Shown here piece by piece: positions 8,075-15,650 of a stretch of DNA of 15,650 nt. The position numbers and the translations under genes were made by a program. Each line of letters opens with the position of its first letter. Positions within the stretch are counted from its first letter, which is position 1. The notes under the pieces were generated by a model. That model had not been told where the DNA came from, did not search any database, and was given only the letters and a program-made list of their open reading frames with translations. Where the stretch lies: the NCBI GenBank assembly GCA_013203015.1, contig JABMPO010000390.1, positions 1 through 15,650 on the forward strand, given 5' to 3'. Source of the stretch: Fidelibacterota bacterium. Its GTDB lineage: Bacteria; Fidelibacterota; Marinisomatia; Marinisomatales; TCS56.

Positions 8075-9082
8075 TTAAAAGGTCAACCTGAATGATAAGC
8101 GTTGCACATTGTCGAATACTCCAAAAGGAGTATAGGCATAATCAATTCCCACAAGGGTGCCGCTTAGCTCCTTTTTTATCCCAAAACCAGCTGTTATGCC
8201 TCGCTGATCATAATTGTGTAAATACCCTCCTCGCAGGGCTAAGATTTCCGCCAAACTGTATTCAAATCCAAGATTGATTTGTTCCGGATTTGACCGGGGA
8301 TGGGATACATCAAGTGACATCAACAGAGATTGCCTGGCTGGTTTATTTTTAAGAAAATTCAGGAGGTCAATGGACATACCAATCTTAAAATTCAACGGTA
8401 ATTGGAAACCTTCTGAGTAATATTTTATTTCTTCTGAAAAATTCCTCACTGACATTCCAAAAGCAAACCCTTTCCATTGTGTGACATAGATTGTACCAAA
8501 ATCAAAAGCTAATGCATTGGCATAATTTTTAACCACCACATCCAGTGAATCATTTTCAGGAACCACACTTTTACCCAGGTATTGATAAGCCCGTTTAATT
8601 TGGCCACCAACACTAAATTGCTCCGATAATGCACGAGCATATCCAAATCCAATACTTAGGGCAGTAGGATTAAAAATTTCCGTATCTACATAGCCCCGTT
8701 CATTATTAGAAACCATGGTACCCTGAATTTCTCCGTAATCAACTGAAATCAAACTAATCCCAAACACACCATAGCGTCCACTCGCAGGGGTAAAAGCGCC
8801 ACTGAATGAATTGTAGTTTATATCAGCGATCCACTGATTCTGACTAAGATTAATATCAATGAATGAACTCACCCGGGATAGTCCAGCTGGATTGAAGAAC
8901 AAAGCACTGGGATTACCTTGAATTGTGGTCATTGCTTCACCCATTGCGGCAGCTCTGGCGTCAGTGGCTACGCTTAAAAACTGAAATCCAGTCTGTGCCA
9001 GTTTTACATCAGCGGCAGATAAAATACAAAATGAAGCCAATAACAAAATTACCATAATTGTTTTGTTACGTCTAATACTCAT
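8075..9082 (-). CDS. PorV/PorQ-family outer-membrane protein
   Basis: A 335-residue outer-membrane barrel of the PorV/PorQ family. The signal peptide (~1-23) ends ILSAAD. The family signature follows directly: GFQFLSVATDARAAAMGEA, then NPSALFFNPAGLS, which is the N-terminal hatch of the FadL-like fold. Alternating beta strands with glycine-rich turns continue to a C-terminal RLSFRLTF ending in Phe. PorV is the T9SS shuttle that binds the C-terminal sorting domain of cargo at the translocon and carries it to the sortase or anchoring complex; PorQ does a related job in the attachment complex. Paralogues of this family are often multiple per genome, so this need not be the housekeeping PorV, and I give no symbol. 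Its SD is encoded by the last codons of the upstream lipoprotein gene, with a 4-bp gap between them. Sitting between genes for two CTD proteins, it may serve them specifically (inference). Confidence 0.88.
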   Translation of the reverse strand: MSIRRNKTIMVILLLASFCILSAADVKLAQTGFQFLSVATDARAAAMGEAMTTIQGNPSALFFNPAGLSRVSSFIDINLSQNQWIADINYNSFSGAFTPASGRYGVFGISLISVDYGEIQGTMVSNNERGYVDTEIFNPTALSIGFGYARALSEQFSVGGQIKRAYQYLGKSVVPENDSLDVVVKNYANALAFDFGTIYVTQWKGFAFGMSVRNFSEEIKYYSEGFQLPLNFKIGMSIDLLNFLKNKPARQSLLMSLDVSHPRSNPEQINLGFEYSLAEILALRGGYLHNYDQRGITAGFGIKKELSGTLVGIDYAYTPFGVFDNVQRLSFRLTF

Positions 9083-9086
9083 GTTC

Positions 9087-9665
9087 TTATCCCTCAGCCA
9101 GAATTGCAGCAGTTATTTTTTTTACAGAGCCAACATTTTTTGTTACCCTGAATAAATATGAGCCAGCATCCAATTCATATTGATTACGTGTAGCCAATAA
9201 TTCACAGGCAGCAATAGTTTCCAGACTTATACTTTGGTCAGCTACAAAAAGTAAGATACCATCAGATTCAAATAAATCAAAAGATATCTCCGTACCCAAG
9301 TATTTATCAAAAAAGAATGTGACCGAGTTACTCACCGAATTATGCTCATAGATAAAATAGGCTGTATCTGCGCCTAACCCAGTGAAATTGATCTGCCAGG
9401 CGGAATCTGCATTGGTATATATTTCTTTCCCCATTGCCTGTACTTTAGTATAGATCGAATCAAGCGTGGTCAGCGTTGTATCAACGACAATGTATGGTAC
9501 AACGACAATCTTGGTTGAATCATCAGCTGATATTAGTTGGCAGGCCTGCTGGTCAAATTCAGAGATGACAAAATCCTCATCTTCATAATTTTCGCAATTG
9601 CTAATAAGCATGATGCTTAGTGTCATTATACTAATTATAATTATTCTTTTCATTATTCTACCCAA
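9087..9665 (-). CDS. Small lipoprotein of unknown function
   Basis: A 192-residue protein from TTG 9665 (AGGA eight bases upstream) or 188 residues from ATG 9653; both leave an intact lipoprotein signal with a hydrophobic run and MLISNC, lipidated at Cys24 in the longer version. After the Cys comes a strongly acidic stretch, ENYEDED, compatible with surface export of the lipoprotein. The remainder is rich in Ile, Val, Thr and Tyr with alternating patterns (IVVVPYIVVDTTLTTLDSIY, then NSVTFFFDKYLG), suggesting an all-beta domain, and it closes with a strand-like SYLFRVTKN. I recognise no named family. It lies 10 bases after partner A and 4 bases before the PorV-like gene, so it is very probably co-expressed and part of the same surface assembly. 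The role is unknown. Confidence 0.75.
   Translation of the reverse strand: MGRIMKRIIIISIMTLSIMLISNCENYEDEDFVISEFDQQACQLISADDSTKIVVVPYIVVDTTLTTLDSIYTKVQAMGKEIYTNADSAWQINFTGLGADTAYFIYEHNSVSNSVTFFFDKYLGTEISFDLFESDGILLFVADQSISLETIAACELLATRNQYELDAGSYLFRVTKNVGSVKKITAAILAEG
9091..9095 (-). promoter_or_regulatory. Ribosome binding site of the PorV-like gene, inside the upstream gene
   Basis: Minus-strand GAGGG lies eight bases before ATG 9082-9080. It is formed by the last two sense codons (GAG GGA) of the lipoprotein gene, just before its TAA, which implies translational coupling. Confidence 0.6.
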
Positions 9666-9673
9666 TTTATTTT

Positions 9674-9677
9674 TCCT
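9674..9677 (-). promoter_or_regulatory. Possible ribosome binding site for the TTG start of the small lipoprotein
   Basis: Minus-strand AGGA, overlapping the TAG stop of partner A, is eight bases before TTG 9665-9663. The alternative ATG at 9653 has only a weak GGG seven bases upstream. The choice between them stays open. Confidence 0.4.
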
Positions 9678-10008
9678 ATCGAATTATTATGAATTTTTTT
9701 ACTGCACTCTCTCCCTTACGGAAGACAATCTCGCCAGTAGCCGCGTCATTTATATCTTCCGTCACTTCAAAATGGGCAATATACAAACCACTTACGACCA
9801 GCTGTCGAGAATCCGTCTCAGAATTCCATGACTGATCACCACTTAGATCCTCGTGGTGAATCGTTTTTACCAGATCACCCCGCTCAGTAAATATTCGAAT
9901 AGTACATTTTCCAGGAATATCCAAAAACATTATCCGATCTGGCGCACTCGTACCATACTGTAATTCTTTGGCTCTAATATTATATGGATTAGGCACAATT
10001 CTAATATC
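9676..10008 (-). other. Divergent T9SS-like C-terminal domain of partner A
   Basis: The last 110 codons encode an Ig-like domain with VPNPYNI near its start, DIPGKC in the middle and a G-x-Y-I plus terminal KKFIIIR pattern, the layout of T9SS type A sorting domains. It aligns without large gaps with the end of partner B (1396-1731). Confidence 0.65.
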
Positions 10009-11820
10009 CGACATTTTTTGTCCCTGTAGTCGTTTTAGGGAAGCCGGGGAATTAGTCATAGTGTAGAATTTACTGCTGGTTAAAGACACGCCCGGTTGAA
10101 TGTCGTTCGTAGTTCCATCATCATAACTGATAATATAATAATAGTAATCGAACCCTCTAATGGCGGTCACATCATCAAATTGATTAATCCCTGCCGTGCC
10201 ATCATAAATTTCCTCATATGTTGTATCCGGTTTATGAATTGCGCGGAAAATCTTGTACCCATCAAAATTCGCGTGTGATTCAGCGTTACTATCCCATTTC
10301 AGCACGATCCTGTCACCAGCACCGGTAACGTCAAAGAAAGACGGTGGAGGCGGAGGTTGGGGAATATTAAAGCCTGACATATAATTTACGCGGGCTCTTT
10401 CAAAGGTCTGTAATAGGGAATCAATTCCAGTATAGACCCAATAATTCTTATAATCATCACTATCAGTAGTTTCAGAACCATCAGGTAATAAATCGGGTGT
10501 ATCATTTATCCAGTTAGCTCCAATTTCATAGCACTTTTCCCGGCTTAACCCAGCAACACCTTCGGCAACAATAATATGCACCTTTTCTCCTGGAGCGAGT
10601 GTGTAAGGACCAAATCCTTCAGCCTGTGAATAACCACCGCCATCGGTGCCCCATTGATCGGCATAGGCCGTACTCGTTGGACTGGGATTGCCATTATATA
10701 CTTCTTCTGCGTGGGTACGCGCCGGGTGACCAGCTGCCATTTGAGCATATTCTTTTTCCATACGAACAGGATTGAATTGATCCATGCCAAATTGATTATA
10801 ATCCTGATCCGAACCAGTGAATTGTGTCGTGGAAGGTTGATTAATATCATCGCTGGCATCAGTAGGGGATTTATCAGCATGCAGGGTCACAGAACCAATG
10901 AATTGAGCTGCCCCTAAATGTCCATCATCTTTGACATTCGGTCCTCCAATATTATTAAACGTAGCGCCAGAATGCAGACCATGCCAGGAATAGCGGGCGC
11001 GCATTATTTCGTTATCACTGGTGTAAAAATAATCATTATAATTCGGTGAACTCGGTGTCTCACCGATAACATCATTTAAGGTGTTTCGACCCCAGGCAGC
11101 ACTTTGCGGAAGCCAATTACCATCATAAACACAGCCCTCGCGAGATACGGCATAACGGTATTGCAGAAACAGGTACACTCCTTCTAGTGTCTGAGAATGA
11201 CTATCACCGGATTTATTATAGACACCGTTGTTTTCCAGCACATAATCATAAATGAAATAATTATCATGATATTGTTGAGAAAAGGCATAAATCGTGCGTG
11301 TAATTTTCACACCCATTGATGTTTGTATCTCATTAACCAATACACGATCAGCTTCCATGTTCGGGGCATTCTCATTGACTAGATCTGTATATTGCATATC
11401 AGTTGCAGGTGTCTGATCAACAGTCACATTGGGATGATCAAATTTTCCATATAAGGTGAAATCAAGCGGAATCGTCTGACTCGCAATGTCAACTTCACGG
11501 GGTCCAGCCATCACCACTTTATAATTGAAGGTAGTATTTATAAGCGGATCATAGTAATTGGTTGCGCCAATCCACATTGCCTTAGCGGCCTGATTATCCT
11601 GGACGGAAAATTGAGCCGGCCAGCGCATACCATCTTGCTGATCTCTAGTTTCTCCTGTCCGCCCGATCTCCATTTCAGATCCTGCTTCGGAAAACCAGGT
11701 ATGCAGATTACCAATTGCAATCCATTTGGTCGCTTGTGCGTTTAAGGTCGAAAAGCCAAATAAAACAATTACTACCAATAAAAAGAGGTTTCTTTTCAAA
11801 TTTATCATACGGTCGCTCAT
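9676..11820 (-). CDS. Surface partner A: FnIII-domain protein with T9SS-like C-terminal domain
   Basis: About 714 residues from ATG 11820; TTG 11838 and ATG 11808 are in-frame alternatives and none has a clear SD. The signal peptide ends around STLNAQ. The large N-terminal region is paralogous to partner B and of no family I recognise: FSQQYHDNYFI (180-190), FNNIGGP, LHADKSPTDASDD, and WVYTGIDSLLQTF. An FnIII domain covers ~492-572 (GYKIFRAIHKPDTTYEEIY). The last 110 residues are an Ig-like T9SS/FlgD-type domain: IVPNPYNI, FLDIPGKC, IRIFTERGDLV, VVSGLYIAHFEV and final KKFIIIR. Two cysteines align with partner B (KCYEIGANW and GKC), a possible disulfide pair. The start lies 32 bp after the TBDR-A stop. 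Probable T9SS export to the surface beside TBDR-A is inference. Confidence 0.85.
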   Translation of the reverse strand: MSDRMINLKRNLFLLVVIVLFGFSTLNAQATKWIAIGNLHTWFSEAGSEMEIGRTGETRDQQDGMRWPAQFSVQDNQAAKAMWIGATNYYDPLINTTFNYKVVMAGPREVDIASQTIPLDFTLYGKFDHPNVTVDQTPATDMQYTDLVNENAPNMEADRVLVNEIQTSMGVKITRTIYAFSQQYHDNYFIYDYVLENNGVYNKSGDSHSQTLEGVYLFLQYRYAVSREGCVYDGNWLPQSAAWGRNTLNDVIGETPSSPNYNDYFYTSDNEIMRARYSWHGLHSGATFNNIGGPNVKDDGHLGAAQFIGSVTLHADKSPTDASDDINQPSTTQFTGSDQDYNQFGMDQFNPVRMEKEYAQMAAGHPARTHAEEVYNGNPSPTSTAYADQWGTDGGGYSQAEGFGPYTLAPGEKVHIIVAEGVAGLSREKCYEIGANWINDTPDLLPDGSETTDSDDYKNYWVYTGIDSLLQTFERARVNYMSGFNIPQPPPPPSFFDVTGAGDRIVLKWDSNAESHANFDGYKIFRAIHKPDTTYEEIYDGTAGINQFDDVTAIRGFDYYYYIISYDDGTTNDIQPGVSLTSSKFYTMTNSPASLKRLQGQKMSDIRIVPNPYNIRAKELQYGTSAPDRIMFLDIPGKCTIRIFTERGDLVKTIHHEDLSGDQSWNSETDSRQLVVSGLYIAHFEVTEDINDAATGEIVFRKGESAVKKFIIIR

Positions 11821-11852
11821 TATGTGTAGTTTATTCAAGTTAGTTATTATAT

Positions 11853-14800
11853 TTATAAGTCAAATGATATTGATATACCCATGAATATATCTCTGGGATT
11901 AAGGAATACATAGCCGGATTGATTTGGCATATCAATGTAAGCCTTATCTTCAATTACCTGGTCAAAGTATTTTGAATCAACATCTTGCCATCCATCATCC
12001 GAACTATATTGTACGTAATTATCAGTAGCATTATCATAATAAATAGCCCGTTCTGAAGGATTGGTTAATCCAGTAACATCGCTAATCCACTCCAGTGGTA
12101 CATATTCAACGTCATCAGGTCGATAGTCACCAGGTCTATCATTCTTATCAAGCCCTGGGAAAACATTAAGACCGATTTCCTCACGTACTTTGTCATGTAG
12201 CATTAAAGATCCCATATAATAATTATAGTCGAAACCATCAATGAATCCATAGCCTGAGAATTGACGCAGATTCAAAAGATTATTAACATCAACAAAAAAT
12301 TTGATGTTTGCATTTCCCACGCGAAAAATCTTAGAGACCTTCATATTCACTGCCCAAGAATCTTTCCACTGTACATTATACTCAATACCAGGAATTCCAT
12401 TTGGATTGAACGTAAACCAACTGCCGGCAGTCCATCTGGTTATCAAGTTCAAGTGCCATTCGCGCAATGCTTTAATTCCGAAATGACCCGGTACATGTAA
12501 ATCAATAACTGATTTCATACGCGGTTTTGGTATTGGTTTGGATTGAACCCGGTTCTTGCTTTCATACTCCCGTTGCTCTGAAATATTTTCAAAATAGTTA
12601 TCAACCCCGAAGTAACCCCAAGTATTAACACGGTATTCGTAGTTGATAAATCCGGTTATCCACTCACCACGGATTTTATTGAATTCAAGTTCCAGTCCAC
12701 GAATATCTTCATAGCTGTTAGCTGTTAATTGGGAATAAATCGTACGACTGTCGGCACTGATAAAATCAGTATAGTCTTGTTGATCGGAAATATCCTTATA
12801 GTAGGCTGAAACATGGATTAAATAGGAATTCAACATGGCCTGATCGAAGCCTAATTCATACGAAATTGTTTTAGCTAATGGCAGGGTAGGATCGCCGATA
12901 TAATCGATTGCATTTGTATTACCACGCATGACCTGGTAAAGATCCTCAGCAATTGGTGTCTGGTGATAATGGCCATAATTAAAATACAGCTTGGAAGTTT
13001 CTGTAATCGGATGTGAGATTGATAGCCGTGGACTTAATGTAAGGGTCGGTTCAATATCAGAAAGCACGCTATCAGGAAATTCTTCAGCATTGTAGGAGGA
13101 TGAGTAGAAGGAATTATCATATATGTCAATATTGTACCATTGACCGTTAACATTATTATAATCAAGTGTTAAACCAACAGATCCAACAAATCCTTTATAT
13201 TCCAGCTTATCCTGCCCGTATAATTTCAACCGATATGGTTGCTGATCAATGGATGTCCAATAATTACCATCAGGTAATACTGCATTTTCAGACCCGTATT
13301 CCATCTTTAAATCATTATATACAAACTCAAATCCTGTTTTAATCTCATTAGTGGAATTAATCTGACTCTTAAGGTCTGCTTTATAGGTATAGGTTGTAAT
13401 CCGACTGGTATCACGGGATGAACTGACCGATCCACCAAAGGCAACTTTACCATCTATGCTATAAATGGCAAATGGTGAAAAACCAACCGGTGATTGGTCA
13501 ACAATATACCCAGGTAATACTTCCTTGGTCCAAGTAGTATCACGTTCGGTTCCATGCCAGGTGCGATAATATTTATGACTCCGTTTTACCAACATGCTAT
13601 AGAAAGTCTTCTGACTCAATTGGTGGATCAATTTTGCCGACACTGTGTTGGAGAATACTGTTGTTGGACACCAATAGTTATCTGTATACAATCTCCAGGG
13701 CATGGTGAATCCATCACGATCTACCGAACTTGCTAAATACCAGGTACCTTCCATCAGGGCAGTACCGCCACCACGCGAAGCGCTGGTTCCCTCTATCTCA
13801 CTATAAATACCGTTAAAGGTTAATTTCATTGTTGGTGACAGATCAGAGGTTAATTTAAGCATTGCCGTTTCATTCAACAGGGCTTCCCTGGAGATCTGGA
13901 ATAAATACATATCCTTTTCGCGACGATAGGATCCGAAGAATCTCAAGTTCCCTAGATAGGAACTAATAAACGGTACTGGACCACCAAATCCAGCATCAAT
14001 ATTATAATCAGGTTTATCGATGGCACCCTCTTTCCGATGCTCCCATGTATATAATTTCTTGGCGCCTTCTGGAGTCAAATTATTAGTTGGGTCATCGTCG
14101 GCCAGGGTCTGAGCAGCGATAGAATTCCAACCATCAAATTGGGCATATTGACGTTGGGTATATTTATCCCAGTTTCCATTATTTGTACCGGTCCAACAAA
14201 CTTCCTCATCAAGATACGGCCTTAAATAAAATGCTTCCTCACTAAATGGTGAAATTCCAAAATGTTTTTGGGCGGTAGGGCTATAACGAATTGAAATGCT
14301 TCCACTGTAATGATCAACAGCCCCTTCTTTGGTGACAACATTCACGATACCTGAACGGACATTATTATATTCTGCACCGAAACCACCGGTCTGAACAGAT
14401 AAATCCTGAATAGCGCTAAGCGGAATATTAGTGGTTGGTTTATTATTGCGCTCATCATTCATGGTTAATCCATCAACAAGCAACATGGTTTGATCACTAC
14501 CGCCACCACGGATAGAAAATCCAGATACACCAGCTTGCAAGCCAATTACGTCTGATAATGTTGAGACTGGTAATTGCTCAATATCTTTCCCGGAAACACT
14601 TTTTTGACTGGCAGCGACATCGACCCTGATGATTTTCCTCTCAGCTTGTACAACGACCATCTCTCCTTCCAGTACTTCGGTCTTTAAATTAACGTCTAAG
14701 TGGTTAGTCAAATCAATTTCAACACGGATATTATTAACACTATATTTAGTATATCCAATCATCATAACCGTAAGATCATACTCCCCCGGTGGCACATTCA

Positions 14801-15002
14801 ATATGATGTAGTTGCCATCGATATCAGTCGCTGCTCCCATTGAAGACTCATTAATAATAATGTTGGCTCCAATGAGGGGATCACCAGTTTGGGCGTCAGT
14901 TACCGTGCCCATAATCTTACCGGTAACACCAGCAATTATAAAATTGGGGAGCAGTAAAATAATAGTTATAGCGAAAATTATTTTTAACTGAGCTTTAAAC
15001 AT
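11853..15002 (-). CDS. TonB-dependent receptor A (SusC-like, with CarboxypepD_reg-like N-domain)
   Basis: A 1049-residue outer-membrane receptor. ATG 15002 is chosen because GGAGG lies ten bases upstream and it yields a standard signal peptide (MFKAQLK, hydrophobic 8-24); an in-frame ATG at 15053 has only a purine run directly abutting it. A carboxypeptidase-regulatory-like domain occupies ~27-108 (GTVTDAQTGDPLIGANIII, NVPPGEYDLTVMMIGY). MVVVQAER (115-122) resembles a TonB box. The plug (~122-228) has FSIRGGG, MLLVDG, TGGFGAEYNNVRSG and VVTKEG. The barrel follows to the C-terminus, which ends ISISFDL, with Leu rather than the usual Phe. It is a full-length paralogue of TBDR-B, including the CWTGT, RQY, GWN and KPDYNID segment and AYIDMPN near the end. 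It is the first gene of the packed run. Imported substrate is unknown, and no SusD is present. Confidence 0.93.
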   Translation of the reverse strand: MFKAQLKIIFAITIILLLPNFIIAGVTGKIMGTVTDAQTGDPLIGANIIINESSMGAATDIDGNYIILNVPPGEYDLTVMMIGYTKYSVNNIRVEIDLTNHLDVNLKTEVLEGEMVVVQAERKIIRVDVAASQKSVSGKDIEQLPVSTLSDVIGLQAGVSGFSIRGGGSDQTMLLVDGLTMNDERNNKPTTNIPLSAIQDLSVQTGGFGAEYNNVRSGIVNVVTKEGAVDHYSGSISIRYSPTAQKHFGISPFSEEAFYLRPYLDEEVCWTGTNNGNWDKYTQRQYAQFDGWNSIAAQTLADDDPTNNLTPEGAKKLYTWEHRKEGAIDKPDYNIDAGFGGPVPFISSYLGNLRFFGSYRREKDMYLFQISREALLNETAMLKLTSDLSPTMKLTFNGIYSEIEGTSASRGGGTALMEGTWYLASSVDRDGFTMPWRLYTDNYWCPTTVFSNTVSAKLIHQLSQKTFYSMLVKRSHKYYRTWHGTERDTTWTKEVLPGYIVDQSPVGFSPFAIYSIDGKVAFGGSVSSSRDTSRITTYTYKADLKSQINSTNEIKTGFEFVYNDLKMEYGSENAVLPDGNYWTSIDQQPYRLKLYGQDKLEYKGFVGSVGLTLDYNNVNGQWYNIDIYDNSFYSSSYNAEEFPDSVLSDIEPTLTLSPRLSISHPITETSKLYFNYGHYHQTPIAEDLYQVMRGNTNAIDYIGDPTLPLAKTISYELGFDQAMLNSYLIHVSAYYKDISDQQDYTDFISADSRTIYSQLTANSYEDIRGLELEFNKIRGEWITGFINYEYRVNTWGYFGVDNYFENISEQREYESKNRVQSKPIPKPRMKSVIDLHVPGHFGIKALREWHLNLITRWTAGSWFTFNPNGIPGIEYNVQWKDSWAVNMKVSKIFRVGNANIKFFVDVNNLLNLRQFSGYGFIDGFDYNYYMGSLMLHDKVREEIGLNVFPGLDKNDRPGDYRPDDVEYVPLEWISDVTGLTNPSERAIYYDNATDNYVQYSSDDGWQDVDSKYFDQVIEDKAYIDMPNQSGYVFLNPRDIFMGISISFDL

Positions 15003-15012
15003 TCTGTTTTTG

Positions 15013-15017
15013 CCTCC
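15013..15017 (-). promoter_or_regulatory. Ribosome binding site deciding the start of TBDR-A
   Basis: Minus-strand GGAGG, ten bases before ATG 15002-15000. The spacing is slightly long but the core is perfect, and it supports this start over ATG 15053. Confidence 0.65.
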
Positions 15018-15112
15018 AATGTGAGCTATATAATTTTTCCCATGTGTATACATCTTCCATCCACACTAATTTACGACTTTTTTTCGTGTTTGATAAGAGT
15101 TGTTATTGGGAT

Positions 15113-15650
15113 TCACGAATTAATCCAATTCTTAGTTGTCTCGATCAAGGTTAAATAATTTTCAATTTTAACATAATCAGTAATACTATTTCCAGATCCC
15201 ACACAATAACCACCATTAAAACCAACATTTTCGATGTTGAATTCTACTTGCTTCCGGACATCTTCCACCGTTCCCAAGGTCAGAACATCGCCAACATCGA
15301 GATTACCGATCAAGCATAATTTATCACCATATTTCTGTTTTACCTCAACAATATCCATTGCTTTGGGCTCAATTGGATGCAAGGCATCAACTCCACAATC
15401 TATAATATCATCCATCACGTCCCATAATATACCATCACTATGGTAAATCAAGGGTTTATTATTTTGGGTGGCTAAATCACCAATTTTTTTCAACCAGGGA
15501 AAAAAATAACGGTGCAGAACATCCGGTCCCATCATCAATCCTGAAATATAAGCAATATCGTCGCTGTACCAGATTGCATCGACTACATCGTTTTCCACAA
15601 AATATTCGAACATGCTGATCACCGGCGCGGCAATTTTATCAATGATTGCC
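15113..15650 (-). CDS. Uroporphyrinogen decarboxylase-fold (URO-D/MtaA-like) enzyme, 5' end beyond window
   Basis: The frame is open to the right edge (codons readable from 15649) and ends at TGA 15113, giving 178 residues of a family usually ~330-380 long; the N-terminal half is missing. An internal GTG at 15622 is in frame but not the true start. Recognisable URO-D superfamily segments are DAIWYSDDIAY, GPDVLHRYFFPWLKKI, PLIYHSDG, DCGVDALHPIEP, LCLIGNLDVGDVLTLGT and GGYCVGSGNSITDYV. The fold is a TIM barrel. Relatives either decarboxylate uroporphyrinogen III in heme synthesis or transfer methyl groups between corrinoid proteins and thiols. The surface resembles the divergent methyltransferase-like branch rather than HemE, but the usual zinc ligands H-x-C and the later Cys are here HSD and GSGNS, so the reaction is uncertain. 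It is 110 bp upstream of TBDR-A and probably a separate function. Confidence 0.82.
   Translation of the reverse strand, partial: AIIDKIAAPVISMFEYFVENDVVDAIWYSDDIAYISGLMMGPDVLHRYFFPWLKKIGDLATQNNKPLIYHSDGILWDVMDDIIDCGVDALHPIEPKAMDIVEVKQKYGDKLCLIGNLDVGDVLTLGTVEDVRKQVEFNIENVGFNGGYCVGSGNSITDYVKIENYLTLIETTKNWINS

Noticed and set aside
10545..10917. Overlapping open frames of 87 and 111 codons (one per strand) within partner A
   Set aside because: The frame of partner A continues through with conserved paralogous sequence; these are shadow frames with skewed, non-protein-like composition.
2992..11283. A 24-base identical sequence at 2992-3015 and 11251-11274 as a DNA repeat or recombination site
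   Set aside because: Both copies encode the same conserved FSQQYHDNYFI motif in frame, so protein constraint after duplication explains them.
15003..15112. Possible promoter or terminator between the URO-D-like gene and TBDR-A
   Set aside because: There are TATA-like runs but no hexamer pair with acceptable spacing, and only a 4-bp stem with an A-rich loop. The promoter of the main run was not located.

Overview
The window looks like an outer-membrane and surface-protein locus from an FCB-group bacterium that has a type IX secretion system (T9SS). The evidence is two SusC-like TonB-dependent receptors (TBDRs) with N-terminal carboxypeptidase-regulatory-like domains, a PorV/PorQ-family outer-membrane protein, and a secreted propeller protein ending in the T9SS sorting signature QNYPNPFNPTT. 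This long form of the signature is, to my knowledge, typical of Ignavibacteria, Calditrichota, KSB1 and Neomarinimicrobiota-type genomes more than of classical Bacteroidota. The exact phylum is an inference; I cannot settle it from this window. Every gene lies on the minus strand, coding density is very high, and I see no RNA genes, mobile elements, CRISPR arrays or phage genes.

Layout, in the direction of transcription (right to left). (1) 15649-15113: the C-terminal half of a uroporphyrinogen-decarboxylase-fold (URO-D/MtaA-like) enzyme, cut by the window edge. (2) After a 110-bp gap, a closely packed run of seven genes: TBDR-A (15002-11853), surface partner A (about 11820-9676), a small lipoprotein (9665-9087), a PorV/PorQ-family barrel (9082-8075), an IPT/TIG plus beta-propeller lipoprotein (8041-6800), TBDR-B (6746-3579) and surface partner B (3579-1396). 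Gaps inside this run range from a 1-base overlap to 53 bp, so it is probably one operon. (3) After a 122-bp gap holding a good sigma70-like promoter, a secreted propeller protein (1273 to beyond base 1) whose T9SS sorting domain is cut by the left edge.

The notable structure is a duplicated two-gene module, TBDR plus a ~720-residue secreted partner with a fibronectin type III domain and a divergent T9SS-like C-terminal domain. The two copies flank a core of lipoprotein, PorV-like barrel and propeller lipoprotein. There is no SusD gene, so the FnIII partner occupies the place SusD would have in a SusCD pair. Both lipoproteins have acidic residues just after the lipidated cysteine, as surface-exported lipoproteins of Bacteroidota often do. 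A reasonable model is a surface complex in which the operon's own PorV paralogue helps deliver or anchor the T9SS-type partners beside their receptors. The substrate is unknown. The function of the partners, the small lipoprotein and the complex as a whole is inference.
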